Below are positions 37,840-49,551 of a DNA stretch of 64,000 nucleotides, one piece after another. The notes under the pieces are model-generated. The model saw nothing but the letters and a program-made list of their open reading frames with translations. It had not been told where the DNA came from and ran no database searches. The stretch comes from Takifugu bimaculatus. Lineage: Eukaryota > Chordata > Actinopteri > Tetraodontiformes > Tetraodontidae. The stretch spans positions 5,935,955 to 5,999,954 of the forward strand of contig CP034975.1 in assembly GCA_004026145.2 (NCBI GenBank), read 5' to 3'. The position numbers and the translations under genes were made by a program. Numbering within the stretch: position 1 is the stretch's first letter; every line of letters starts with the position of its first letter.

Positions 37840-38720
37840 GAATCCAGCTGGGGGCAGGTGCTCTAAGCCTTGACTGAGAAGCACCATTAATTAGAGCTTT
37901 CTCTCCAATCAATAAAGTATCCTTTAATGGGGCCAGCGATGGCAAAGGCCAGTTTATCAGGGCAACCACTTGCATTTATCTCGTGTTACAGCGGGCCTTC
38001 AAATTAGAACTCATGTGGGAGGAAACCATGCAGACCTACTCATGGAATTAGCAAGAATGCATGTTTCCCATGGGAGCGCTGTTACTGTGATTACCTGTAA
38101 CACAGACTTATAGCAGCCATGGAGCCGACAGGGGAGCTTTAAACTGGCCATATAGTTTATGGAGCTGAAACATAACAGTCATAATATATATCAAATCAGC
38201 AATAAATATAAATGAAGTATGAAGGAAGTGAAGTAATATTGTTTTTTTCCTTCTATTGGATGGCTGTAATTGCTAAGGGTCTGATAAAACCAGCATGGCA
38301 AAGGGCTTTGATCTCCTATGAGATTAAAAAGAAAGCTTTCCAAACTAATTATCTAACAAGGCACCATCTGAATAAATGCAAAATTATGAGAGCAGGAGTT
38401 ACATTTGCAGTTTGGGGAAGGAGGGTTGTGTTAAAATGAATTAAATTAACAAAAATACAAAGAAATAGGTGGATGAGCAGCCTTAGGAGTCAGCTTGATA
38501 TTAAAATGATAAATCTCTCATCAACCAAAGCATAATGAGTCGCCACAAAAGCAACAGCTGGAAAATGACAGATGAAATCCGCCTGGGAACAACTTTCTTG
38601 GAGCCATTAGAAAGGAACTGGACGACGTGATTGCAGAACGTGAATGTCAGCCTGTTATCAAAGCAGATGAAAGCTTCCATTGATTTCCTTACTTCGACTT
38701 GCTTTTAGAGTTCATTAACA
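37840..38720. promoter_or_regulatory. AT-rich candidate regulatory block
   Basis: Repeat-free sequence with clustered cores: CCATTAATTAG, CCAATCAATAAAG (PBX/HOX-like), CCTTTAATGG, GTAATTGC, ACTAATTATC, ATGAATTAAATTAAC. It has no microsatellites and no long frames. Suggestive composition only. Confidence 0.22.
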
Positions 38721-38979
38721 TACGTTACCAGAGTCGCCGGTGCAACTGTTCCCTCAAGTGAAAGAGGTTTTTCCTTCTTTTTGTCCAACCTCAACACTAA
38801 ACAGGAATAGATCAAACACCTCTTTCCTGTTGGGGAATGTTCAGGGGAGCAGGATTCCATTAATCACCCAGATATCAATAACGGGAGGTGTCAGGTCACG
38901 GTTCAGCAGGTGAGAGTTCCACCAGGTGATCCAGAAACCATTAAAGGTTGCCATTTTAATCCTGCCAAGCAGATTATTT

Positions 38980-38995
38980 ATTAATCTAGATTAAT
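38980..38995. promoter_or_regulatory. 16-bp palindrome with mirrored TAATC sites
   Basis: ATTAATCTAGATTAAT reads the same on both strands and places two TAATC cores head to head. TAATC is the core bound by K50 homeodomains (OTX, PITX, bicoid class). It sits in an AT-rich, enhancer-like stretch of the leader intron. Confidence 0.45.
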
Positions 38996-39158
38996 GTTCC
39001 TGGGTCTGCATACATCAGGAGGTAAATGATAATAGCTGTATCCTGATAGGGAGTCATGATGTCACCATACAACTAATTATTAAAATAGTCTCCCAAACAA
39101 TAATTTGTCGGGTTTAAAATACATTTAACAATACACAATCTTTAAATGACTGAACTGT

Positions 39159-39419
39159 AGAACAGAACACAACAGAATAGAATAGAATAGAATAGAATAG
39201 AATAGAATAGAACACAACACAACAGAACACAACAGAACAGAACACAACACAACACAACAGAACACAACACAACACAACACAACACAACACAACACAACAG
39301 AACAGAACAGAACAGAACAGAACAGAACAGAACAGAACAGAACAGAATAGAATAGAATAGAATAGAACAGAACAGAACACAACAGAACAGAACAGAACAG
39401 AACAGAACAGAACAGAACA
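39159..39419. repeat. pentanucleotide satellite, about 52 units
   Basis: From 39161 the sequence divides cleanly into 5-bp units of three kinds, AACAG, AATAG and AACAC, arranged in runs: seven AATAG around 39176-39210, a mainly AACAC stretch around 39211-39295, about ten AACAG from 39296, four AATAG at about 39346-39365, then AACAG to the end with one AACAC. On the minus strand no frame contains a stop, so all three frames give an artificial repeated peptide (CSVLF-like). This is not a gene. Confidence 0.97.
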
Positions 39420-41261
39420 TCCACTTGCTTGACATTCAATGTGTGTCTGTTTCCCAGCCAATAGATGATTCAACAGTTTGGGACACAAAAGGCCAACTTT
39501 GTTCAAGACCAGCCAGCAACACCAGATGGTCATCCTCCAGTTTGGTGCCGTCCTGCCTCAGGAGATGCGCAACAATCAGAATGTCTTGTTGCTTCTAAAG
39601 CACAATACCACAGTTAGGAAAAGCCATCCCAAGTCTGCTGACAATAAGCAATTGACTCAATCTACTCGATTGCCAAACCTGGACCACTGCCTCAACGTGT
39701 GTAGGCAAAGCTTGTGCTCATCTAAACCTTCAACCACCAGCTGTCGATGCAGAAAATGAATGCGGCTTTAAATACCTCCTCCACTTCTGCAGGCTGCTGC
39801 TGTCGCACTGAAATCCAGTAATTCACCCACTCCTCGCTGACACTTGAGCCGTCTCTACATCTAAAGTCATCGCACCATCTGCGACCTCAGGCCCCAACAG
39901 TCCGATGCTAAAAAGCACAGGAGACATTTGCTGCAGGTGTCAGGTTACCAGAGTCACACACCCGCGTAAAATAGCCAATTTCCACAAGCCTGACCGTGTC
40001 TAAAGTTTAAAAGTAACCATTATGCAAGTAGGGGCCATCAGGCTGTGGGGCTGAGTTCATGTCTTCCTTTGTACCGACGCAAAGTTGGAATTAATTTGCT
40101 TCTTCACGCCGACGTTGCCCACATACATCTGAGTAAATGATGTGATATGGTTATGTCATCTCCCTGTGGGGGACAGACGTCCTCCTACGCAGGCCAACTG
40201 GCACACACCTTCATTAGCAGACCTGTGACCAGTTTAATGCAGCTCCGGCAGCTCTCTCACATCCGTTCAGACCTTTTCCTTCAAAGGAAAATGACTGCAG
40301 TGATATGTCGGCCTCAATCAGAGTCTAGAGAGCCAAACGAAGGTGGACCTCGTTCATTGTTCCTTTATTTTCCCCCGTGTTCTGGCCAAGCCCGAATAAT
40401 GGGATAAAACACCACGAGTCCTGTCGTCAGGTGAGGAAATTTCCTGACCATGGGTGGAAATTAATCAACAACGTGCACAAACACAATTTGGTCTCAAAGA
40501 GATGGATGGGCCTTTTTTTTTTTAAAAGTTCAGTTCAGTCTCTTTTCCAGAAAAACTCATTTGTCAGTGATTAATAAAGAAGTATTTTTCCTCGCAGACA
40601 GAAAAACAACAACAGAAGCTGAGCAGTGATGTTAATACGTTGTGAATGTGCTACTTTGATGCTGCCTGGCTCTTATTTTGGCCACCGCTGTGAGAGGGAA
40701 TATGGTGGAAAGCTTGGCGGGGTGGAGGTATTTGCAGTTTCCTCGTGTCATGAATTCCAATATAAGAAATACCCACATGCACATGTTCAGAAACAACAAT
40801 AATCCAGAGGAGCAGCCAAGTCAGGCATCAGTAAAGACTAGAAAAAGCTGAGAAAGAGCAGAGGAGATGTCAGGATTCCTGTAGTGATGGAAGCTGTGAC
40901 CCCCGAAGCAGATCAGTGGAACAGCATGTGAGATCTCTGTGCAGAAGAGTACAGTGCTGGGGCTCAGATCAGCTCCCAGGCATCTGGGAGAGGACCCGGA
41001 GCTTCAGGGATACGGAATGTGGATAAGTCCCGAGATAATTGCAGCCACACAGAAAGAACACACCGGAGAAGGAGGATATAACATTATTTATATATGACGA
41101 TATAACATTAGCTCCATGATTCTTCCACGGCTGCCGCGGAGGGGACTATTCTTATTGGTCTGCCATTTTAGCAACACATGAAGCTAAATGATGCTGCGAA
41201 AGGTCAAACGGTAAATATTGTGCACACAGAGAGGGATGTGGAAACAGTTCGATTCATTCTG

Positions 41262-41299
41262 CCTCCTCCCTCCCTCCCTCCCTCCCTCCCCTCCCTCCT
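41262..41299. repeat. (CCCT)n tract
   Basis: About nine CCCT units with one extra C. Confidence 0.93.
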
Positions 41300-41888
41300 T
41301 CATCCAGAGACCTAAGTGCTACACCTGCTGGCCATTCGGAAGTGCTGCTGGTTATAGAAAAGATGAGATGGATGGAAAGCCGGTCCAACACGCAGCCTTC
41401 CATCCCTGCGGCTGAGATATGACGCCGACATGGCTATCGTGTAGCGTGTCAAGTAACAGGGAGAAAAACATTTCTGCTGAAATCCTCGCAGAGCTCCTGT
41501 TATGCCAGCGGCTGCCTGATCCGGTTCGTACAAACAGACTGGTGCTTCAGGAAAAAGGGCTGTTTTTGACAGGCTGCTTAAAGGGCCAAGGAGAGTCATG
41601 ACATAAGGAGGGAAGGTCAGTCTGCCCACGTCAGATAATTAAGGATGACACGTGTGCACTTTTGCTTTCGGACACAGTCATTTTCAAACCAGCCAGTGTC
41701 TCCAGTCTAGACAGAGGATGAAATTAAATTCTCAAATATGAAAAGGCTTGGGCGGTATCTCCTCATTTCCTTCACTTTTCTTCTTCTAGGGCACTCAGTG
41801 GCAATTGGGAGGCTCGGGTTTTATTCTCTGGGCTCACTATTCCAGACAAAAAAAGTTCACAGCTCAGGTTGGGATCTAAAAGAGAATT

Positions 41889-41995
41889 ACTGCACCTATA
41901 AAAAAGTATTTAACCCCGTTGCCTTTTATATTGTTTTAGGACATTCAATCACAGCGTGGTGTAAATTTAATCACACTGATTAAAAGTTAGGTTTG
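41889..41995. mobile_element. decayed interspersed-repeat fragment
   Basis: The string CTGCACCTATAAAAAAGTAT, then TTAACCCCGTTGCC, a TTTTATATTGTTTT stretch, and ACATTCAATCACAGCGTGG resemble the end of a common fish DNA repeat whose copies read ...TATAAAAAGTATTCACCCC... followed by ...CATTGAATCACAGTG.... This is from memory of the pattern, not a database match. Only one end is apparent. Confidence 0.35.
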
Positions 41996-44900
41996 ACCTA
42001 CGAAGTGCACAGGGCGTGGCGTGTTGTTTTGTGAATCCTTCACCATGAAGTCTTTGTTGTGTTCATGGGAGAAGATAAAAACTAGACTATATTTATCAGT
42101 GAGGCACATGTAATGATCCGAAAGGCAGATTCAGATTCCACGGCTTAATATTATAGTAACTCCGTGCTATTAAAACTTTGCTTTATATTGTGGTTGCTTT
42201 TATTGCTCAATAGGGTGTAACAAAGACAAAAAAAGTGAGTGAAGAGGACCTATTTAATTATTTGAAGTGTAGCTTTGGCCATTTCTGTGTGTGATCTTTT
42301 TGCACGTCCTCATTCTTTAATCATCAAACTGTTTGTGGAATTACAGTCTGCACATTTAAAAGCAGACACAGCCGAAGAAGAGGAGCCATTTGGACAACAT
42401 TGATGTTGGGGGGGCCCCTGTGCCACATTACCCGTCTCAATATGTTGCTGCCCAGATAGTATACAATAGAATGGACGTGTCACCAAGTCTGAAACCCGAT
42501 TTTTAGTTTGAGGACAGCTTTCATCACAAGGGTTCCACTTGAAAATGATCAAAGACGTACTTTATGAGCAGTAAACTGAAGATGAAGGATATAAAGGACC
42601 CTTTCTGTACAGCTGGTCTATGCCCGAGACACGTTTTCATACATAGGGTCCAATTTAAGGGTCAACTGACTGATGCAACATCAGTCCACATTACAGCCGC
42701 AGTGGATGCAAGACAGAGTAAATGCTCTTGGATTACGTTGATCGTTATATGGAAGGCAAAAGCGGAATTACCATATTATTACAGTTTAAAATTTGTTATC
42801 TTGGAGTATTCTCTTCAGTTTTGTATTTTTGCTTCTTCTCCCCAACACTAGAATATTGGCTTTGGCGAACGCTGGCTTTTTAATTTTCAGATCTTCATAT
42901 AGTTTTTACGTGGTTGTGTGTAGGCTGATGAGAGATTAGTCATATTCCCTCAAGAGCTTGAGAAGAACGGTCCAGCTGAATTGCGCAATACCTGCATTAA
43001 AATATCACTGAACAGTAACATGGTTTTGTTTTAGCTACACATGCATGTGCCCACACATGAAAACATGGCACTGAACAGAGTTGAAGGCATCATTTGCCAC
43101 ATGTAGTGTATTTCTGAGCATATCTCCATTTCTATGGTTAATTTGCAACAACCTATTCTATAAATACAGCATTTTCTTGTATTATTTGAGCCCTCGCAAG
43201 CCTGGTTAGAGCTCACAGCATGTTCCTATCTATGTGCAGCGCTGTGTTTCCTTGCCCTTGGCTATTGTAAATCAAGACCAGACGAGTGAACAATAGGCTT
43301 AACGTGGCTGCTAAGTGAAGTGAAACCATAAGGGCATTCCTGTGTTGCTGTATTTCATAAACTTTGAGAGTTATAAAAGTTCTCATCTGAAATTATCTTC
43401 AGAAGGGCACTCGAGCGGGGAGTCTGGAGCTGCGTGAGATAAAATCCAGCCACGCATTTGGAGCAGAAAGGCTCCCCATGAACCCTGAAGACTTCACCAG
43501 AAAATAAGACTGCACCATATGTTCTTGAGCACTTTTCGCTATAATACATCGATTTTCTAACAACATCTTTGACAACGACGGATTCAGAATCAAGGTTTGT
43601 TGTTGTCTGGAAACTGAAAAGCTACAGTTGGGTAAAGTAAAGGAACACAGCTTAAGGGCAATGCTTTGTGGCTAATAGCTGCTAACCGATGGTAATGGAC
43701 CATACCAAGAAATGAACTAAAGCTAGCAAAATGGAAGTGACGATGTAAGCTATATGTAGTCAGTAAAGGATGTCAGAGTGCCACTGAAATGAGGCTATAC
43801 TTGTATTTATAGCCAACACATTGTTGTGTAGGTGAGAGATGCACGTCGACCACGTTGTTTATGTTGTAGTGTGCTGTTAATGAGGCTGCACCCTTCTGTT
43901 CTGCTGCTCTTGTGATGCAAATATCAATACATACTTTATCAACCTTATTAAGCCCTTGAATGAGAAATAGAACTCAACCCTAAAAGAATGAATGAATAAA
44001 GTTCAGTTTCCTTTCAGAGGTTCATGTGATGATGTTTTTAGTGCCTGTGACGTAAGGAAAACCACCAGACCTTCAGCAGCTGGATGCAGTTTCACCAGCA
44101 CAGGACAGGAATAGAGCTGATCAATAAGGTGGTGTCATCCACACAGACCAAGGTGGAGATTGGAGATGGCGCATGGGTAGCTTGACTATGTCAAAATGTT
44201 ACCCATGATGCCATTTGGGTCTGACCAAACGGGATTTTCCTCAACCCAGCCTTCATAAAGACGTTAGAATCTCACATCCGTGTGAGAGCCACTGAGAACC
44301 TGCAGTTTTTTTTCATGCCACCAGTAATTAGACAGGTATGAAAATGTACTTGAACCGGACTCGCTTCGCCTGCCACAGATTAATCTTTCTTTCTGAATGA
44401 TGTATTGTTATTGGCCTGTATTACCATGTAAATCACCACATTCCCTCTGTGAAGAACATTATTGTTCCCTGCGGATTAACATCACCTCTCCAATTTCCTT
44501 TTAGCTCATCCAGAGTCTGTTTCCATGGGAGATGTGAATCCCTTTAGGGTGGAAAGAACTGGATTTAAGAGTGGAAAAAGGAGCACCTGAGAGGTTTCAG
44601 TAACATGTATCATTTTTGAAAAAGCTTTTGCTTTGGGGGGGCCAGAAGAATCTTTGATCTATCCACAACGCTAATATTTCATTAGCGATTGGTTGCCTGC
44701 TTTAAATGTCCGTCATGTGTATCGTGTTATAAATAAAACTCTCTTTTTGCCCAGACTCACTATTTATTCCAGAGAGCGTGCTACAATAACACAAGATAAG
44801 CCGGCAGTGTGACTTCCAAGGGCAACGATACTTTCGGGGTAGCTATGAACCTGGCTCTGAGGAGATGGAAGCTGCGTGGGCAGGAGATAAAAACATCTTA

Positions 44901-45175
44901 AATTGCTTGCTCATCCAGTTCCACCACAAGATTGCTGTCAGTTTGGACAGACGTTTGATTGAAAGCACAGATGGGACGGTGGGAAATGGAGACCCAATTA
45001 GCTTGTTAGCTGGCCAATGACCTCTGCGAGTCCCAATAAAGCCTCTGACAGTGCAGCCATTGTCGCCGCGTGTGTCGATCCCGTGGCCCAGGCGCTGATA
45101 TGAGGGCTAAGTGATGTGACCCTCGCAACTCGGAGCAGAGCACCCGCTCAAGCCTCGCCACAATGTGTCACACAA

Positions 45176-45220
45176 GCTTTTAATTGAAAGATACTTATCA
45201 CAAATCATTCAATTAAAAGC
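45176..45220. promoter_or_regulatory. 13-bp inverted repeat of homeodomain-type motifs
   Basis: GCTTTTAATTGAA (45176-45188) and TTCAATTAAAAGC (45208-45220) are exact reverse complements around a 19-nt spacer that contains a TTATC (GATA-type) core. Each arm holds TAATTG, a homeodomain core. It lies in the leader intron. Confidence 0.5.
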
Positions 45221-46056
45221 CTTTTCACTGTTTTCATGGCACGTCGCTATTATTTTCCCTTTGTTATGGTGAGTAATCCAAGCGCTCAGTGGATGAGGCA
45301 GTAAATACTTTACTGTACACAAAATAAATTAATTATTTTATCTCAGTCTGGTCCCAATTAATTTCACTTAAAGAAGTTGTCTGCCCTAAAATGATGCCCC
45401 ATTTGTATCAGTTAGAAATTAAACATTTAATTTAGATGGTTGCTTTTAAAACGCTGGTGTACTTTACATTAACCTTGGAGTTTAATGTAATTTAAAGAAA
45501 TAAAAAAGCTATTATTACCATCTATGTATTCAGCAGTGATGTGACACAACTGACGTTTGTGCTGTGCACGTTTGTTTCCACGCATAAGATGAGGACGTAT
45601 GATGCCGCACCTAAAGACCATCAGGAGATCCGTGAGGTCTGCCGGCTTCCTGAGTGTAAATAATACGCAAACAGGAAGGATTTACGGGAAAATTGGATGA
45701 AATAAGAATGAAGGGGCTTTAAATTTGAACTAAGAGTGAACGCTGTAGGTGAATTACCTATGAAGTTAGCATCATTATTTGTGTAATAATCTCTCTATCG
45801 TGTCTTTAGAACAGAAGAATGACCTGTTGATGACCCAAACAAAAGCTTGAGGTTAAATTTCAATTTTATAAGTAAAAAATAATCATTGTGCATCGTGCAT
45901 GGTAAAAAATTGATATTTTGAGGGCCTGAATTTTAGGCGGAGAATCTCAATTTTTAACCCTAAAGTTAGTCTAGACCTCCCTCTCCTAGAAGCCACACTC
46001 TTTCAACTCTTTATGTTTATTACTGCATTCAGTTTAGGGGGAGGGGGGCAGCTGTT

Positions 46057-46091
46057 AACTGGCCCAGCTGCCAATGACGGCTGGGCCAGTT
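46057..46091. repeat. inverted repeat, 12-bp GC-rich arms
   Basis: AACTGGCCCAGC (46057-46068) and GCTGGGCCAGTT (46080-46091) pair perfectly around the 11-nt loop TGCCAATGACG. A stable RNA hairpin would form on either strand. Confidence 0.85.
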
Positions 46092-49000
46092 TAAAGCAAA
46101 GGCGTTGAGCTCGTGCATTACTGATTCCTAAACGAATTCCCACAGAACCCCAGAGGATCAGCGCACATCAGTGTTTCCCTCTGCATCTGCAGCAGAGTTT
46201 TAATCCCATTAATTACGATAAATACTCTGATTCAGGCTAAAAGGAAAAATGAAATAGTAAAAATCAACTTCATTTGAGAAAAGTGGGGAAATAGAAATAT
46301 GCAAACTAAGTTTGATACAATAAAAATGTATGTTTTATTTTCAAAGTTATATTAATTTCTAAACTAACTTTCAGTGGGCAGTGTAACGATGCTTATAACT
46401 ATATTAAGGTAGATTTTATTTTGGCAGCCATCATTGAACCACATATGTTTTGCCAGAATAATAGAAATAAAGACCTTATATGTGCCTGTAGATGAGTTTT
46501 TGGTTGTCAGAACCGATTCCTGGGGACGTTTTCATTGACGTCTTTGGCTGTCTGAGACCGCGGTTGGTGTCTATTATAAACAAAACTCATGAGCAAAAGC
46601 TGGCGCGTGTGTGGTCATACACCCAAGATGACATTTTCAGTCTCACTAAAAATACATCTGTAACCCAAATGACAGGACGAATATAGAACTGCTCATAACT
46701 CAAACAGTTAAAACCTCTTGGCAATGTTGTTATGTATAATTTTCTATATTGGCAGCTTGAGTCTGGGTTTAAAGCCAATGCTGCTTCCTCAAACCACTGA
46801 CTCCAGCACTAATCGATACATCCAGCTTCAAAGCCTTGGAGTAGAAAAATGAGACCGAGCAGCATGACAATTAGACTAGCAAGAGGCTATTACACACGAG
46901 CTGGAAGACTGTCAAAAGTTTCCCCATGAAGGTGGGTTAACCCAGCAAGTCAAAAGTTGTTTTCCTTTTCTGCCGCTGCTATTCATCCTGAAGCCCACTG
47001 TGCTCGGTGCAGTGACCAGAACGAAATCCCTCGGTGGCTTCCCACTTGAAATCCCAACAGAGTTCAATGGAATGCATGACTAAGCCTGAGGTAGCCCTGC
47101 TAGGAATTGAGGCCACATCAATGTGGGCGAGAGTTCTGTGTGTGAAAGGCATGCAGAAGACAGAGGGTCCACATGCATGGCATTCCTCTGTCTTCAACCA
47201 ACCACCTTTAAAGTGTTAAGAGATCGAAGGGTGCGGCTTCTATTTCCGTGCTAATGTGCCCCCGCCGACCTGATGGTACAAGTTTTTGGGTCCATTTCAG
47301 AAACTTGGAAAAACAAACCATCTTTCAATCCCGACATTTCTGACTGCATGTCAAAACACGGCCCGTAAAGAAAGCCGGGCAAACATGCAAGGATCACGAA
47401 ACACTGCAAACAGGAAAGCAGCGAGATCGGAGCAGGAAGGACAACACGCCCACAACTCAAACAGAATTCATCATCTGGCCTGTGAGCTGGATTTCGTCAC
47501 AACTGGCTGTCAGTGCTGGCATCCGTGGGCTTAAGCATGTCACATTTGACACAGCTCCCCTCCAGCAGCTGAGGGCTGCTGCTACCCACCCACACCCTTC
47601 ACTGGGGAGCAACCATTTCCCTCAGATCCCCTCCAACAACTTGACAACACTGATCACTCTCGTCAATATCGCCTCCGCCTCCGGAGCCTGAAGCATCTGG
47701 CGGCTGCAGGCGTGAACGACAAACTCTCAGATAAAGGTATCAAAAACCTGACGCAGTGCACGCTTTGTACACGCGTGCTGGGAACATGAGTGGTTGGACC
47801 ACTGATGGACGGCTGCTAGATGCACGGCTGCACTCAGGACACTGCTGACGCTCCATCGTTTGGACCACGTTCAGAGGTGCAACGTTCCTCCAACACCAGA
47901 AGGCAACGGCGCATCACAATTTGTCGCACGTACGCTTTGATACCTTAGAATAAGAACATTATACGCCCAAAGGCGCTGTCATGTTTCTGCATCCTCACAC
48001 CAGTGACCAACACAGGAGCCCTGCCACGTCAAATGCACGCGGCTGCACGCCGGAGGGGACAAGGCCGCCTCCGGTCGCTCCAGGAAATTAGTGAAGCGTC
48101 TCTGAAATGATGTCCGAGAAAATCCTCCATGGCGAGAGGGGAAGGAAAATGACAATTCACAGCTCAAACAAAACAAATTCCTCCTTCACTCTCTGAAATG
48201 TCAGAGCTGCGGACCTTTGAACCAGTTTATGCTATAATTATAATTCACGCCACCTCTGAAGCGAAGGTCACAAACTGTGTCTCTATTGTGCAGCAGCAAA
48301 TTGGTGCGAGTGGAATCTCAGAGGAAGAAAAGAGCCACTGTCGTGCGCTCAGAAGGCATTTTAGTCAAACCAAAAAATAATTAGAGTCCACACTTTGGGA
48401 GCACCAGCTAGCAAGCTGTTGGCCTCCTTTTCAGGAGACAGAGGGAGAGTTTAATGGGACTAATCGTACAGAGTGTTGAATTGACATATGCAGCTCACAG
48501 CTACACACATGGGAGCCAGCGCCTGTCACTCTCACAGTGGCCCATCAGCCCTAAAACTGATCAACTGTGCTTAACTGAAGCAACAGGTTTGGGAGGCTGA
48601 ACAGGATGTTTAGGTATAACATATGTGGGTAGCACAATTCTAAATGCTGCTATTGAGGCTGTGAGCAACCTTCGGTCCATCATCCTATTAAATCTTTCTG
48701 CCTCCCTTCAGTTTAGAGCAATATAGAAGACCCCACTCCCCAAAAAAGTTCTTATGAAATAACTCTGGATCTATTTCAGAGCTAAACAACAATTTCATGG
48801 CTGGTCGGTCTCAGAGTAATTACAGATGGCCCCAAGCCAGCACATCGATCAGCGCTCGGGACATTTCTTAGAAATAAGACTTTTTCTCTGACAGACAGCT
48901 TCTTCTTGCAGACGCGATGACACCTTGGTAGAAGAAAGTTCCAAAGAAAAAGTTTGTCTCCTGGTGATAATTTCACTTTGACTGCACTCCACTTTCCCAC

Positions 49001-49435
49001 AGCCTGAAAATGATTTTAATATATAAATTTAAACTTTTCGTTCTCCGGGGTGAACCTTCCCTGGTTTGTTAGAACATCTGCCACGCGGACAGAGTTATAT
49101 TTAGCAATTCTGCTGAATAATAAACAATTGGAAGATTATTTTCAGAGATAGCAGAAGCTTTGTTCTTAGTTTCACATGCAGCACTCCTCACCAGCAGAGT
49201 GACGCATATTTTTAATGGTGTCATTTTAATAATCATCATCAATTATTCATTCTATACTGTTGGTGCGGGTACACTTCCTCAAAGACGGATGAATAAAAGA
49301 TCAACATAATTCAGCTTTGGAAGCTTTTCAGGATTTGCTTGTGTTTGGATGATGGTCCTTCAAACGATGAGCTTCCGCTGATAAAACATTTACCAACTGT
49401 CATCGTGGCTTTGGAAAGGTCGAGAGACGACTCAC

Positions 49436-49551
49436 CATGAGTAGACGGAGCTCAGGTCTTCGCGTCCACCTCTGACGGCAGCCAGGTGCTACATTTCGTT
49501 GGGCTGAACCTGGCTAACGTTCTCACTCCAGAGGGGGAAACCGACAGTTCT
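49436..49551 (-). other. tanc2: tanc2 5' leader exon (non-coding)
   Basis: A 116-nt exon predicted from splice signals. The acceptor has a long pyrimidine tract (CCTTTTTCCCCCTCTGTGC, then TTGTCTTTGCAG|AGAAC) and the donor is CATG|GTGAGT. It lies upstream of the start-codon exon on the same strand. Read in the frame of the main ATG it carries a TGA at 49454-49452, so it is untranslated in that frame. It contains a start-stop ATGTAG at 49494-49489 and ends in an ATG whose frame continues into the next exon. Expression has not been seen directly; the case rests on two strong, properly spaced splice sites and the position in the gene. Confidence 0.62.
49489..49494 (-). promoter_or_regulatory. start-stop uORF (ATGTAG) in the tanc2 leader
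   Basis: In the predicted leader exon the sequence AACGAAATGTAGC places a stop codon directly after an ATG. Minimal start-stop elements in other mRNA leaders can hold ribosomes at initiation and lower downstream translation. The context has A at -3 (GAAATG preceded by C), compatible with recognition. Function here is inferred. Confidence 0.45.

Larger units (their letters stand above)
33283..49435 (-). other. tanc2: tanc2 leader intron
   Basis: A 16.2-kb intron between the leader exon and the start-codon exon. It contains the pentanucleotide satellite, a repeat fragment near 41.9 kb, a compact CpG island near 36.2 kb, and AT-rich, TAAT-bearing stretches at 34.8-35.0, 37.8-39.0 and 45.15-45.3 kb. 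46.1-49.4 kb shows no supported gene. Confidence 0.6.

Noticed and set aside
39114..39533. Three overlapping minus-strand frames of about 100-140 codons rich in Cys, Val, Leu and Phe
   Set aside because: They are translations of the pentanucleotide satellite in all three frames, not a protein.
43355..43593. Minus-strand peptide VHGEPFCSKCVAGF resembling the start of a C2H2 zinc finger
   Set aside because: Linker residues are missing, no His pair follows, and there is no second finger; likely coincidence.
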